A stretch of 64,000 nt of DNA, from positions 186,001 to 250,000 of the forward strand of contig OX336359.1 in assembly GCA_946902875.1 (NCBI GenBank), given 5' to 3'. Below the pieces are notes generated by a model that was not told the origin of the DNA, did not search any database, and saw only the letters and a program-made list of their open reading frames with translations. A program made the translations under genes and the position numbers. Shown one piece after another: positions 52,669 through 64,000 of the stretch (position 1 is its first letter; each line of letters opens with the position of its first letter). The stretch comes from Nematopogon swammerdamellus (taxonomy: Eukaryota > Arthropoda > Insecta > Lepidoptera > Adelidae).

Positions 52669-53609
52669 ATTTATATAATATTCGTTATAGTTACATTTTT
52701 ATTATATAGTTTATTTCCATAGAGTAAAGCTACTTGATAGCTCCTAAAACTATAAATACTACCACAATAAAAGCTTGTATGTCTCAAAATATTTAATAGT
52801 TTAGCTAGAGTAAGGTTGTAGTTAAGTGTCAAGTGTTTGTCTCGTCTTTACCTTTGTAGCTACACATTTTGGCAGCGGCGGCGGCGGCAGTGTCGAGAAT
52901 TCCCGGGTAATTGCAGCAAAACCGTGTCCTCTAACACCCACTTGGCATTCCTTAGTTAGACAATAAATACAAACGTGCATTCTAAAATGTTTTCTACCCT
53001 TTCTAATTTCGCTATGTGCACTAATTGTTTTCCCACGGACAAGAGAGAAGAGAGAAGTTGATGTAAGCAAACTGGGTACTTCACAACCAACCGGGGGCAT
53101 ACGGCATCGGAATGGGCGTAGCTTGCATCAGTCCGTTCGCGGAGTGGTCGTGCGTGATCCGTCGCACGTGAAGTTACCTAGTGCGTGATTGGTCGACTAC
53201 TCCCCTCCCGCCTCCTTCAACTACTCCCCGCACCTGGCGACTCATGTTTTGCTAGAAATTAACTCCTCTCTACATAATATGTTTTCCGTGTGTTTCCCTC
53301 AAGTAGCAATTTCCTTTCTGCAGTTAAACGCAAATTGAACTTGCTTCCAACGCTCTGCCAAAAAGTGCAGCTCTAACAGTGAAGGTGGGGAGGAGGTTCT
53401 TAAAAGCCTAACAAAACTAAACATGCCGGGCCGTGTCTCCGTGCTCCGGAGCTCCGGACTTCCGGACCGGAGAGAACTAGCGATAGTTTTCGCATAAGCG
53501 CGATGTTTTTGCTATCGACACTCGCCGTAGAATATACTACGTGCGCTAGTAAGTAGTGTCGATTGGAGATGTGAGCCACAGCGTAATTATATAAATGTAT
53601 TACATATTA
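52669..53609. other. No gene recognised
   Basis: Minus frame 52822-53100 has no known domain and spans a (GGC)n run. 53445-53475 contains CGGAGCTCCG palindromes. Confidence 0.45.
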
Positions 53610-53690
53610 ATATATACATAGCGTCACGCCTGTTTACCAGTGGGGTAGGCAGAGACAGCGGATCTCTATGTGCCATTAATAGGTAATTAT
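53610..53690 (+). repeat. Short interspersed lepidopteran repeat fragment
   Basis: ATAGCGTCACGCCTGTTTAC then CAGTGGGGTAGGCAGAGACA and GCGGATCTC. Confidence 0.65.
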
Positions 53691-53725
53691 TTTATTGAAT
53701 GCTAAAAATGTAACACGTAACGATT

Positions 53726-53925
53726 TATGGACGCTGGCACGGTTGCCTGCAACGTCTACCACATCGGTGATGTCAGCCCAGCACACCTTCGCGAGCATGA
53801 TCCATGGAAGTGCTTCGCTTTGCTCTTAATGGCTATATTGAACTGGACGGAAATCACAAATTTTTTTCATAGCCGCGACCGACATGCAGTGCGGTGGTAC
53901 CAATACGGACGGTCGATACAGATAT
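53726..53925 (-). mobile_element. Decayed SINE fragment
   Basis: ATGGACGCTGGCACGGTTGC, GGTGATGTCAGCCCA, GAACTGGACGGAAATCAC and GTGCGGTGGTACCAA follow SINE order with many changes. Confidence 0.8.
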
Positions 53926-53999
53926 AACGTCTACGTAAAGTAACATTGTTACCCTTTGTCAAATAGTTTCGCAGTAATCATTCCATGACGTTAGTGGAT

Positions 54000-54310
54000 G
54001 CGATCCCGCCGCCCCCGCGCGCCGTCCCTTTCCACCTCCGCACCACGCGTACTGGGCAGGAATTGAATCCCTATACGCTGGACTTACCGCGGATGCGTAC
54101 CAATCGGTTCTGCAGATCTATCCTCCACAACAGGTAAACTCTGGAACGCTCTCCCTGCCCACATATTATTTCCCCCCAAGTATAGTCTCGGGTCCTTCAA
54201 GAGACGCGTGAATTTGCACCTGTCAGACCGGCATGGCATTCGCAACCCCCGCGTACGACCGAATGTCCACGGGCGTCGTTTCGTTTCGAAGCCACATTTC
54301 GCGCTTTCTA
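54000..54310 (+). mobile_element. LINE RT C-terminus and 3' end (jockey/CR1-like family)
   Basis: PFHLRTTRTGQELNPYTLDL then PRMRTNRFCRSILH, interrupted in the next residues by a small deletion and stop. The family 3' end (CAAGTATAGTCTCGGGTCC to GAATGTCCACGGGCGTCG) follows. Homologous to 22700-23040. Confidence 0.85.
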
Positions 54311-54564
54311 AAAAAGTATGGGAGTCGAGGTTCACAGCTGCATAACAATACGACATTGTTATAACAATACACATATTATGTAGGTTACCCAATTTTCTGA
54401 AATTAATTAAACAGATGCGCCCTTCTCCAATCTTGCCAGTTCTATGCGGGGCGCAGTCGGTCGGTACAGTAACAGGGTGATTTGTATGGATTGGCCCGCT
54501 TCCAGACTTGGAGTGGGTTCAATTCCTATATGGACAATTTCTGCGCGTTCAGTTCTGCTCGCTC

Positions 54565-54968
54565 CGCCCGACCGAGTAGGTACCTAGAACCCACTTGCAA
54601 GCCTCCGCACCACCGCACTCGTATGTCCTAGGGGAAGGCTTCCAAGAGATAGAGAGTGCATCGATACGATGAGATGAAAAGTCGTAATAAATCGTGCGTA
54701 AAAAATATTAATAAAAAAAATATATAAAATACTTTATTTCGAAAAAAATATATAAATACGCTACCAACCCGCCCGACCGAGTAGGTACCTATAATCCACT
54801 TCCAAGCCTCCGCACCACACTCGTATGTCCTAGGGGAAGACTTCCAATAGATAGACAGCGCATCGTAACGATGACATGAAAAGTCGTAATAAATCGTGCG
54901 CAAACAATATTATTACAAAAAAAAATATAAATACTTTATTTAAAAAAAAACAATAAATACGCCACCAA
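54565..54968. repeat. Tandem duplication of 205 bp
   Basis: CGCCCGACCGAGTAGGTACC starts at 54565 and again at 54770. Both units continue through CACTCGTATGTCCTAGGGGA and GAAAAGTCGTAATAAATCGT to CGCTACCAAC/CGCCACCAAC, diverged by scattered changes. Confidence 0.9.
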
Positions 54969-55526
54969 CGAGATAGGCTGCTTGGGCACTAGACAACAAC
55001 GGCACGGCCACGGCAAAATCACGAACAAGATGCAACAGCAGCAACACAATCAATTTTATATCAGCAAACAAATTATTATTGAAATTTATTTTCATCAATG
55101 TCGGCGCGCCGGGGACTTCGATGTGGACTGTATCGGGAGTCGGGAGATGAAGAAAAACTCGAAGACTTTCAGGTGACTTGTATTGAGAACGGAGAACAGC
55201 AAAAAACAGCCCGAATCCGTAGAGTACATTTTATAGATAGACAGGTAGTGAAGCCGCTAAGCTGACCAATCACAATCATTCTTTAGATACTCATTGTTAC
55301 CATTAGGTATGTAGGGACGAGGCCGGTTACAGATGGCTCGAGTTCGCCAACCATAGTTCGAGACGAAACAATCATTTTTAATTATTTAACAAAATATGTT
55401 TCTTTTTTCGGACGAGAGAAGCCAGGTTATCGGAGCATCGGCAATGGTAGGTAGCACTCATAAAGCAGGCCAAGGGAACCGATTGTTCGCCTAAGTACGA
55501 CTAATTTTATTGTCATTTTTAAACCC
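54969..55526. other. No gene recognised
   Basis: The frame at 54982-55176 has no domain. Confidence 0.45.
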
Positions 55527-55700
55527 CCGACGCAAAAGGAGGGGTGTTATAAGTTTAACGCCTCCGTCTATCTGTGTGTCTGTGGCATCGTAGCTCCCAA
55601 ACGGATGGGCCGCTTTGGAAGCTGTTTTAATTATTAGAAATCTTGTTCAACCGGGATGGTGATAGCTATATTTGGTGAAGATCAGGTCAGCCGATTCAAA
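55527..55700 (+). mobile_element. CCCCTGACG-family repeat, 5' part
   Basis: AAACCCCCGACGCAAAAGGA, GGGGTGTTATAAGTTTAACG and CTGTGGCATCGTAGCTCCC. Confidence 0.75.
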
Positions 55701-56574
55701 GATAATCAACTCTTTTCCAAATTGGTGAAGGGATCTCTGCTGTAAAATAGAAATGTATTACATTTTCACGCGTCGCATTTAGGTAAATAAACAGAAATCA
55801 TTATTAATATAACTTAACAAAATTATTACAAGTTCACATTAAGTTATTATAAAGTTGAAAAATTGTACTGACAAGGGCTATTTTCTCGAACCGTTAAATT
55901 TTATTATAAAGATATCGATTATTAATTGTTCGTTTGAGACTATTTTATAATTTCTTCATGTATGGAGGTATATATGGACGAATACAATATTAATATGAAT
56001 ATCGCATTCATATAATCCTTGGTCGTGAAGTTACCTTAGTCGCCGTGCCGACGTCGTATAGTGCGCAAGCACCCAAAGCATACATACGAACAGTGTGCTA
56101 ATGTGCACTTATCACTGGGAGTGAATTCTTCCAGTAAATATTCATCACACTTTCTTTACTCACGTATTTCTATAAACGCGACACCGCATGTTAATGTACA
56201 GATTATGTTGAAGACGAAATAAATTATATAATATTGTTTTGTATGTAATCCTGTATGGGTGGCCAATTTAAATATCATCTCCGAGAAGAATATTATGTGC
56301 CATATCGGAAATTTCCCTTTGGATTGTATTGGATAACGGCAATAACCATTCCATCCGTTTGAGTTCGTTGGTTCTAGGCTGCTTACCTATTCATGAACAC
56401 GAACACGACGCTATACAAGACTTTTAACAGTAAAAGCAGCTCCGTCCGTGACACGCCACCCTGCGGCCGCGTGGTCCTGCTAATTCCTCTAATTTCGGGA
56501 ACACCCCCCTCACACTCACCACTCTAAAGCATCACACCCTGGAGGTACACGGGAGAATATTACCTAGCTATAGA
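55701..56574. other. No gene recognised
   Basis: A+T-rich. Nothing recognised. Confidence 0.5.
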
Positions 56575-56775
56575 TGGAGTAACCATTGTCCTACACTGGC
56601 GGCCGTGGATAGAAAAACGGAGTGTAGGAAAACCACCCGCCATGTGGGACGACGACATCAAGTACGTCGGCGGAAAGCAGTGGTACCGTGCCGCTGAATG
56701 CCGGGAGGACTGGAGGAAAATTGGAGAAGCGCATCTCCAGCAGTGGACGCTTACACGCTGACTGACTGACCGACT
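56575..56775 (+). mobile_element. RTE-type LINE 3' end, second copy
   Basis: WDDDIKYVGGKQWYRAAECR then EDWRKIGEAHLQQWTLTR and a stop, followed by CTGACTGACTGACCGACTGG. Close to 13300-13500 but with a different premature end. Confidence 0.85.
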
Positions 56776-57185
56776 GGCAGGTGATATCCCATCTAAATTG
56801 GACCAGTAGTTTCAAAGTTTCAGTTCACATCAATTATCATACAATTTCTGCGATTTTAAATATTTTCAACCCTAAACGTGACGTTGCGAGTTAAGTATAT
56901 GATATAGAGAACGATACGGAGACATGTCATCGCTTTGTAAGCCGATTCAGGCGTTCTTGAGTAACCAGCGGGTATACACTTTATTGAAACTATTCGTAAT
57001 ATTACATTTGGATCAATCAACCACTTAAATCAACATACTTAATTTGTATACTTTATTCAGGAAATAGATAGCCTATCCAACACAAATAATTATTATTTAA
57101 TAGGAATTTGTCTAGCAGCGAGTTTCCCGACTGCATATGTCTTCAAACTTGGCGTCTCAACGTCAGTCGTATCAACAGACAAGAT

Positions 57186-57188
<3 letters not shown>
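56776..57188. other. No gene recognised
   Basis: Nothing recognised. Confidence 0.5.
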
Positions 57189-57223
<35 letters not shown>

Positions 57224-57685
57224 GAACCTGACACGGTTGGCTACATCACCTACAACATCCGTGATGTCAGCCCATAACACGGGGTGAACTAGGTGCCATG
57301 TCAGTGCTTCCCTTCATTTCATGTCGGCTACACTAAACTGGACGGAAAACACGAACTATTTACATAGCCGTTTCGACCGACGTTTCGTTCAGTGCGGTGG
57401 TACCAACCCGGCCGGGATAAACCCTACCACCTAGTAAGGTAAGAAGGGAAGGGACCTACAGTTTAACGTGGAATCCGAACCACGGTCAGCCTCCAACGGT
57501 CGAGCGGTCATCCATCCAATCACTGACCGCGCTCAGCGTTGCTTAATAACAGTTGACTAACCAACCGCGCCACTGAGCTACCGAGGCTGACGAATTTTCT
57601 TATCCCTTAGTCGACTTTTACGACATGCGACGGGGAGAGATGCAGTGGGGCTATTCTTTTTAAGTACCGACCCCACACGGTACAA
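57189..57685 (-). mobile_element. SINE, full-length long form
   Basis: A 32-base T-run (the A tail) at 57189-57220, then the complete body. The 5S-like segment, A box and the head ending GACCCCACACGGTAC all follow. Its long tail and close match to 25688-26158 suggest a young insertion. Confidence 0.92.
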
Positions 57686-57686
57686 T

Positions 57687-57800
57687 AGTCGGCAAATCTG
57701 CTGGTATAATGCTGCTCCCTGAGGAAGGTTTCGCAATTGGGTGTGTCGAGCACCCTTGGGTCCTCAGCACAGCTACCCATTACAGATGCTCTTATAAAAA
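57687..57800 (+). mobile_element. LINE 3'-end fragment (related to second family)
   Basis: GTCGGCAAATCTGCTGGTAT, GGTTTCGCAATTGGGTGTG and CTCAGCACAGCTACCCAT resemble the end of 15640-15876. It directly abuts the SINE. Confidence 0.6.
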
Positions 57801-60529
57801 AATCAGCTTTGTGAAAAAGGACGTGTAAGAACACGCGCCTAGACCAAAAAGTAAAGCCGAGAGAGCGACCACAACGCAACACAACAACAACAATAGTCTA
57901 TTACAATTTTGTCGCTGGACACGAAATGAATTTGCAAGGTGCTCCGCGCCGCGCTCGCGCTCCAACCGGACGCCACAAAGAGAACAAAGGACATGAAGTA
58001 TTAAGTGTTTTGGCACCGCTTCAATGATGTATTCGTGCATCTCGTGGCCGGCCGGTAAAGGGATTGCCATAGTATACGAAAGGCAGTTGGTTCGACAGCC
58101 ATTGGTGTGCACCACATTGGTGTGCAGTGTACCAAGTATCGGTCGCGCGGCCGCCTCATGCGGGTAATTAGACATAATGGCGCAGGATGTCGACCATGAC
58201 GCTCTCTCATTGGCTGTATATAGATGTAGACATGTGATCGCTGTAGTGTGTGTGTATGTAAGAAGTTCGGAATTTTCGCAACACCTCATTCCCATACACA
58301 GCTATCTCGGTGGCGCATCTGGCGACTCTTTCTCTCATCTGTGCCTGCGGGCTATTCGCACACAGACATCGTCGTACCTATTAGTAAGCCGTCAGTGTCG
58401 GCATAGTGGGACAAATTATTGCGGCCCGCACCTCTCGGGCCAACCAACGTCCGCCCGTCCGCAAACTGTCGCCCGCTGAGCCGGCCGCACGGCGGCGCAC
58501 AGTGCAGCGTCCCGAAGAAAAGTCCGGACGTTTGACATTTTCTCAAATGTCCCAGAATCCAAAAAAAAATTACTATCGCCCATTCTACAGGATCATAGCT
58601 ATAACAATGAATAGCTTTTATTTTTTTCACCATACTCTAACATTTTTTAATTTAATCCGGAAAAGACCTCTGCCAGGAAATTTCAATGTATTGCATTAAA
58701 TACGGTGAAATGTATTATTTTCTGTCGCCTTTCTTATTTAATATTTATTACTTTTGGGTAATAATGGGTTCAAATGGTATATCATAGAATATATAAATGT
58801 AAGCATATGGCCATTTTACTAAATAACGTAATTTTTATAGACTAGTTTTAGAGAATCGATCAAATAATCTGAAGTGAAATATTTAAACATCAAGAAAGTA
58901 AAAAGTCCAAAACGGTCCAAGAAATGATTATTGCTGCGTTATAGATTAGCTATTGGACTTTAGCCAGTATGAAAATGGTAGCCATATGCAGCCATATCTT
59001 ATATACTTTTTATGTTTGTTTACGATCGCGCCTAGCCGCGCCTGACGCTCAAAACGGCCGCTCTTTGTTTTGGTGACACATCACATCACAGTATTGTATT
59101 TTTATGGTGTTATACTGTTCTTATAACAACATCACAATGAGCACTATTACATACGTCTAATAAAATAACTTATTATGGGTCAAGTATTTTAAAATATATA
59201 TTTTAACGAGTCACCTTTAATTCTAATTTACTTTGATATTAGTTTATTAAGATCTCACAGTAGAAATTATTTTATACATCATGCACTATCTTTATACATA
59301 ATAGGTATATCGCATAATATGTATACTTAGCCGGTACTATAGTACCTTTATTTTTTGTGGTTTAAGAGATGAAACATAATTTAGTATAAAAGTGAAGAAC
59401 TGGAACAATATTTTATTATTTTGTTTTAACACGACTACGTGCATACTGAAGCCATGTATCTACTGCAGCGAACCATTGATTTTTACGTTTTATTACGAGA
59501 CAATTCTTTACCATTAAAATAATATATAATATATTATTGACTCAAAAAGTGCTGGAAGTAATTAGAGAATCGTTTACATCCGGAGAACGAGCGACGATCA
59601 AGACTTGGCAGAATGTGCACCTGAAGTAAATAGAGTTTAGAATAGTACATAATTAATTAAGGTACTTATCTTGTCTAATTTCTCATAATAAATAAAAAAA
59701 AAAATCAATGTTTCGCTGCAGTAGATCCATGACATATCATTATTACGAATTTATTTTCTCTAGTTTATTTATAAACGTAGTTCCTTATTTCATTTATTTT
59801 TTCTTTACTTTTTAATAAAAAAATATAAATATGTAGATTTAATTTTAGTACTAATTTAATTTCGAAAGTTTAATTATAATTTTGTTTAATTAATTTTCTA
59901 GTTATGATTATGACTACTCTTGTTTTTAATTAAAAATATACATATTTAAATATACTATCGATGTTATGAATTCATATATATCATCAATATCACCGTCAGC
60001 CCGGCAGCATTATCTGTCCGCGGTCACTGATGAACATAGGCTTCTCCCTAAGCATGCGATCTTTTATGCAAACTTAATATAAATACATAATAGAAAACTG
60101 TTGTAAAACTAAATAAAAAGCATTTAAATTTCTTTATTTTAATTTTTAACCTTTCCTGAATAAATAAAATAAATACCTGGAAACACAAAAAAAAAATCTT
60201 ACACACAGCGCATATTTTGAATTTAAAATTAAAATAACTATAAATGCTATTGCTGGATTTTTTTCAAATTTACAGAATTAGTAGCTAAACTATTCAAGAT
60301 TATTCATGCAAAATTTCAGAGCATTATCTTGAAAAGTTTCGGAGAAATCAAGCGATGTCCGCAAAATCGTATTTTGGTTGCACTGTGCGGCGCGGCGCGC
60401 GCGAGGCGATGCGGTAAGACGCGAGACCGTGTGGCAGCTTACTTTGAAATCCTGCTTATACCGAGGAGGATGAAAAGAGCGTAAGCGGGACACTGAACAA
60501 CCGTTCTAAATGAAAGTAGCTCAAAACGA
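57801..60529. other. No gene recognised
   Basis: 58187-58244 is the partner of the repeat at 8785-8843. 58425-58515 is G+C-rich. 59990-60060 (GTCAGCCCGGCAGCATTATC, GAACATAGGCTTCTCC) resembles a common lepidopteran repeat. The rest is A+T-rich with no coding signal. Confidence 0.45.
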
Positions 60530-60600
60530 TCAAACTGTTCGCGTTTTCCGTTCGGTGTAGCCCGCACGACGAAGGAGAAACACTTTCATGATATATAGTT
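60530..60600 (+). mobile_element. Decayed SINE fragment
   Basis: GTTCGCGTTTTCCGTTCGGT then GTAGCCCGCACGACGAAGGA matches the SINE body. Confidence 0.6.
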
Positions 60601-61929
60601 CGACAGGAACAATGTATTATGTAGTATCTTTACATTTTTAATATGACTTTTATTTAAAAAAAATTTTAATTTTATATTAATTTTACATAGTTATATTATA
60701 ACGTAATAATATGACTTATTACTACATTTCTTTGTAATAAACTTTTACTAATTGTTATTGATTTAACTAGATATATTTAAGTATCAAATTGAAGATGTCA
60801 CTCACTATACACCAGATATAGGTAATTTAAATAGTCAGAGTCTGTGGTCAGATTCTTCAGTATTCATGTTTATGCTGTAAATATTTACTTTAATACTTAT
60901 AAGGTACTAACAAAATATTGCGACATTGACTTGTTTTGTTTGTTTGTCAGTTCTTCTTCGCATTGAATTTATAACTGGCTGAATTTTCGACATGTCCAAG
61001 CGTAGGTTACCTACCTAATGATGAAATTACGCAATAAACATTAAAAACCAATAAAACAAGGTGATATGATCACAGGCAAAGTTTGTGATATTTGGTTTTA
61101 AGCCTCTTTTAAGACATATTATATATATAATAAATGAGTGTTTTAACATTGGAAATGTTTTTTCGATCGCGTTGGTAGGGGACCGTTTTCAGCGAAAGTG
61201 CGACATCGCTCTGGCGTCGTCAATTTTGGGGCTACGCGGGTCAATGGGGTATCAAAAGACGTGTCTTGACGAGATCTACAAAAAAATGTGTAAAAAAGTC
61301 AAAAACTTTTTCGAAAAGTGCAAAAATATCGAAAAATGACGTGATTTTTTGCGACTTCTCAACTTGAATCGACGATATCTCGAAAACGAAAAGCGATATC
61401 GAAAAAATTAAAAAAAACACTCGGGGTATTGAGTTGGGCTACAGTTTGCAAAAAACAGAACCTCGCTATCTGTAATGGGGTTGGAGAAAGCTTTACCATT
61501 ATGCCACTAGAGCCATAGAGTAATATAGGTTAGGTTAGAAGAGTACTTCTAACCTAACCGTTACGTCCAGCAAGACTTACGTGAAAGTCTTCGTATAATC
61601 CTGGGACTCGGTAGGCGGCGGCGGCGCGGCGACAAAACAGCACATTTACTGTATCGTGGCAACATTACGAATTAAAAACTTGCTAGCATTTCTAAATAAA
61701 AGAAGACGATTCTCTCTAACACTGTAGTCTATAGTTTTTTTTATAGTATACTATTTATAAAAAAGAGCCGTGACCTGTGAGACTGGGCGGGAAGCGATCG
61801 GAAGTCGGCACCACCTATACATGCGAGCTCAGATCCTTTGCAACAAACATCAGTCTGCTAATACCTGGTTAATTCGCAAGTAAATCGGATGTATTGTCCC
61901 ATCCACCTTAGTAAACGTACTTCATGCTG
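60601..61929. other. No gene recognised; telomere-like hairpin 61528-61559
   Basis: 61140-61420 holds TCGAAAA-rich, possibly repetitive sequence. The frame at 61085-61339 is lysine-rich without a domain. GGTTAGGTTAGAAG pairs with its reverse complement around AGTA at 61528-61559. Confidence 0.45.
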
Positions 61930-62640
61930 TTAAACTCTTGAACCCTTTGAGTCCCTTTGACGGGAAAATAGTACTACTCCCCTTGGCTCCCAGGCCCTTT
62001 TAGCGGCGCTCAAAAACGCAAAATTTTGGCGCGCGCGCTCCCACACAAATTCGAATATCCCGCCTCAATCGATCGATCCATCAATACCCGTTATTCAGTC
62101 TTGTTTGTACTGAAATTACGCGTTCAGTGATACCAAACTCTTCAGGATTCACTTATTTAGAAGCACAGGCCGATTTTTTTAACTCCAGGCAAAACAAAAC
62201 ACACTCGACATTTTTTTTTTTATTTTTCTGACCAAAACTGTACAATTTCGTCTTACATATCGCATACCGAAATAAGCGCATTGAAACGAACTATCGAATA
62301 CCGAACAACGTTTACGAGTAAAATCTTTGTCTATTCCAGGGTCAGTGGAAATGTCAGCTGCCAAAAGTGACATTTTATTTTCTGTCAACTTCATTATTTA
62401 TTTTCTGTGTGAAGGTTATTGTGTGCCCAGTCGTGTCTGAGAATAGTTATTAGTAAGTTTAACCAAGAAATGATACCAGTATTGAGTGTTTTGATGGAAA
62501 ATTGGTAGAATTAGATAATGAATTAAAACTAGCGGCGCGCAAAAGGCGCGCAATAAGTGGAGCGCGCGCTCCACTTGGGAGCCATGGGTAGGCGACGAAA
62601 ACTGGAGCGCGCGCTCCACTTGGGAGCACAAGGGCTAAGT
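61930..62640. mobile_element. Candidate non-autonomous element with GGAGCGCGCGCTCC repeats
   Basis: The left side (CCCTTGGCTCCCAGG near 61979, GGCGCGCGCGCTCCC near 62028) and the right side share inverted words. The right side has two direct copies of GGAGCGCGCGCTCCACTTGG at about 62560 and 62603. The right end, GGGAGCACAAGGGCTAAG, mirrors the left in part. No coding sequence recognised between. Confidence 0.45.
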
Positions 62641-64000
62641 CTTGTTAGGTTGCGCTTGCCGCCAAGTCTTGTCACCTGTTGTATAATAGTTTTCTATCGG
62701 TAGGTAGATGTAACTTCCGATCGCGGAGCACAATCACAAGCTAGGCGCCACGCCTGGCGAAGTCAAGATCAGAGCGGAACAGCAAATATAAGTTACGAAA
62801 TGCGTGTAGGGTTCAACTTCACGCCTGGAGACCCGCCTGCGCAATACCGCCCACTACCACTACTGGCGCTGCACGGAGGCAGTAGCTGCAGAGCGACCTT
62901 CGTTGTGCGCACCGACGCGACGACACTGGTCACCCGACGCCTTGCCACCGGCTAGCGCGGCCGTCGCACGCACGCACTCCGCCTACAGTCGCTTCTACAG
63001 CTCTACCAGCTGTCTCCGCGCTATCACGGCGACAGTGGCAAAACAAAACTTCGAGTCGGCGGCACTGAGCACTCCAGCGCAGTGCGCGCGTTTATATGGT
63101 GAATTTTGTAGTTTTTGCTTGTTTAAAAATTATTAGGATATTTAAATACCCTAATATTTTTTTTTATAAAATTATCAAATAATGCTGCTTTAGTGTCTAG
63201 AAAATCAAATTCCCTATTTCAATGAGGTAAATTTTATTCCAAAATTATTATCCAGTTAAAACAGAGTCACATTAAAAAAAAATTTTCACCATGAAAACTG
63301 TAAATTTAAAAAGCCTGCTTCAGTGTTTAATGCATTATTAGCTAGTTAAAAAACATCATATTATGTACTTCATAGAACAAAATTTTTGTTTGAAGTTTAA
63401 CCATTTTCGTTGTTTTGCCATATGGATCCTCTTAAGACCAGTTGTTTCCTCGCTCTTACGAGACATCTGGGTATCCCGTGAAGCAACAAAAACCCACCAC
63501 CCAGCCAACGTAATCCAATTGTAAAAGGAAAAGATACAACTGCAACATTAAATTCCTTTCTCTTATTTATCTCGGCGATCCGCAATAGTGCGCACCACAT
63601 TACGGTAAACAAAACGCGCGAGTGTAAAAAGCATGTACGTAAATTGGGGCGGCGGCGCGGCGGGGGCGGCGGGGGCGGTAATCCGAGAGCTTTGCAGGTG
63701 AACCAATAAGCGCAGGTTCCGCTGTCGTCGATCTAGCGGGGGGCGGGGGTGGGGGCGGCGGTTCCGGCCTGTACACGCAGCCCAACAATAATTTTAACAA
63801 TAATTTTAACCACAGAGCATCAAATACATACCGCGCCCGCCCCCTACTGGAGGCGCCCTAAGCGATGATATTTGAAACCCAATAACCGTACGCTGAGCTG
63901 CTAGCGCTTCGTATGTGTGTGTGTGTGTGCTAGTATCGACACTACACACAAAGAGGAGCAAGTTAGGCACACGCACAAAACAAATGCACACGCACAACAC
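62641..64000. other. No gene recognised; G+C-rich tracts
   Basis: 62780-63090 is G+C-rich with many CpG, without a convincing exon. 63648-63690 and 63735-63765 are GGGGCGG tracts. 63914-63929 is (GT)n. Frames through these are low-complexity. Confidence 0.45.

Noticed and set aside
61528..61559. Interstitial telomere
   Set aside because: Only two GGTTA units per side, far too few.
62780..63136. CpG-rich frame as a gene start
   Set aside because: No splice donor, Kozak context or homology that I could support.

Overview
The window is nuclear DNA of an insect, almost certainly a moth or butterfly. It has spliced coding exons with GT/AG introns, a Lep1-like Helitron terminus, RTE, CR1/L2-like and jockey-like LINE fragments, a tRNA-promoter SINE of a kind common in Lepidoptera, and many short inverted-repeat elements. 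Nothing bacterial or viral was seen. No species is assigned.

One cellular gene is supported, on the minus strand: a beaten-path (Beat) family immunoglobulin protein. It is read from high to low coordinates. A signal-peptide exon (28248-28167) joins in phase 1 to an Ig V-set exon (10019-9811), which joins in phase 0 to the exon with the second Ig cysteine (5803-5668). The rest of the protein must lie beyond position 1. The two introns inside the window are about 18.1 kb and 4.0 kb and are packed with repeats.

Layout. 1-2340: 5' part of a non-LTR retrotransposon (endonuclease plus start of the RT), with 34-bp repeats upstream of its ORF. 2341-5667: next Beat intron, with a 480-bp foldback palindrome. 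5668-28248: the Beat exons and introns. These introns hold an ORF1-only LINE, LINE 3' ends, five near-complete or truncated SINE copies, a broken THAP-type exon, a MITE, an 11-bp G+C array, and a 33-unit minisatellite with a CACGTG E-box in every unit, ending about 140 bp downstream of the first coding exon. 28249-64000: upstream of the first coding exon. It holds a Helitron, a 3.2-kb inverted-repeat element with a 15-unit 136-bp array nested inside another repeat, a long LINE RT ORF (687 codons), a 425-bp MITE with TA duplications, two more SINEs and LINE scraps. No further cellular gene was recognised there.

The most notable points are the E-box minisatellite in Beat intron 1, the SINE whose head joins tRNA-like promoter boxes to a 5S rRNA-like segment (plus a subfamily that lost that head), the ORF1-only LINE, the nested 3.2-kb element, and two LINE fragments carrying perfect snap-back hairpins.
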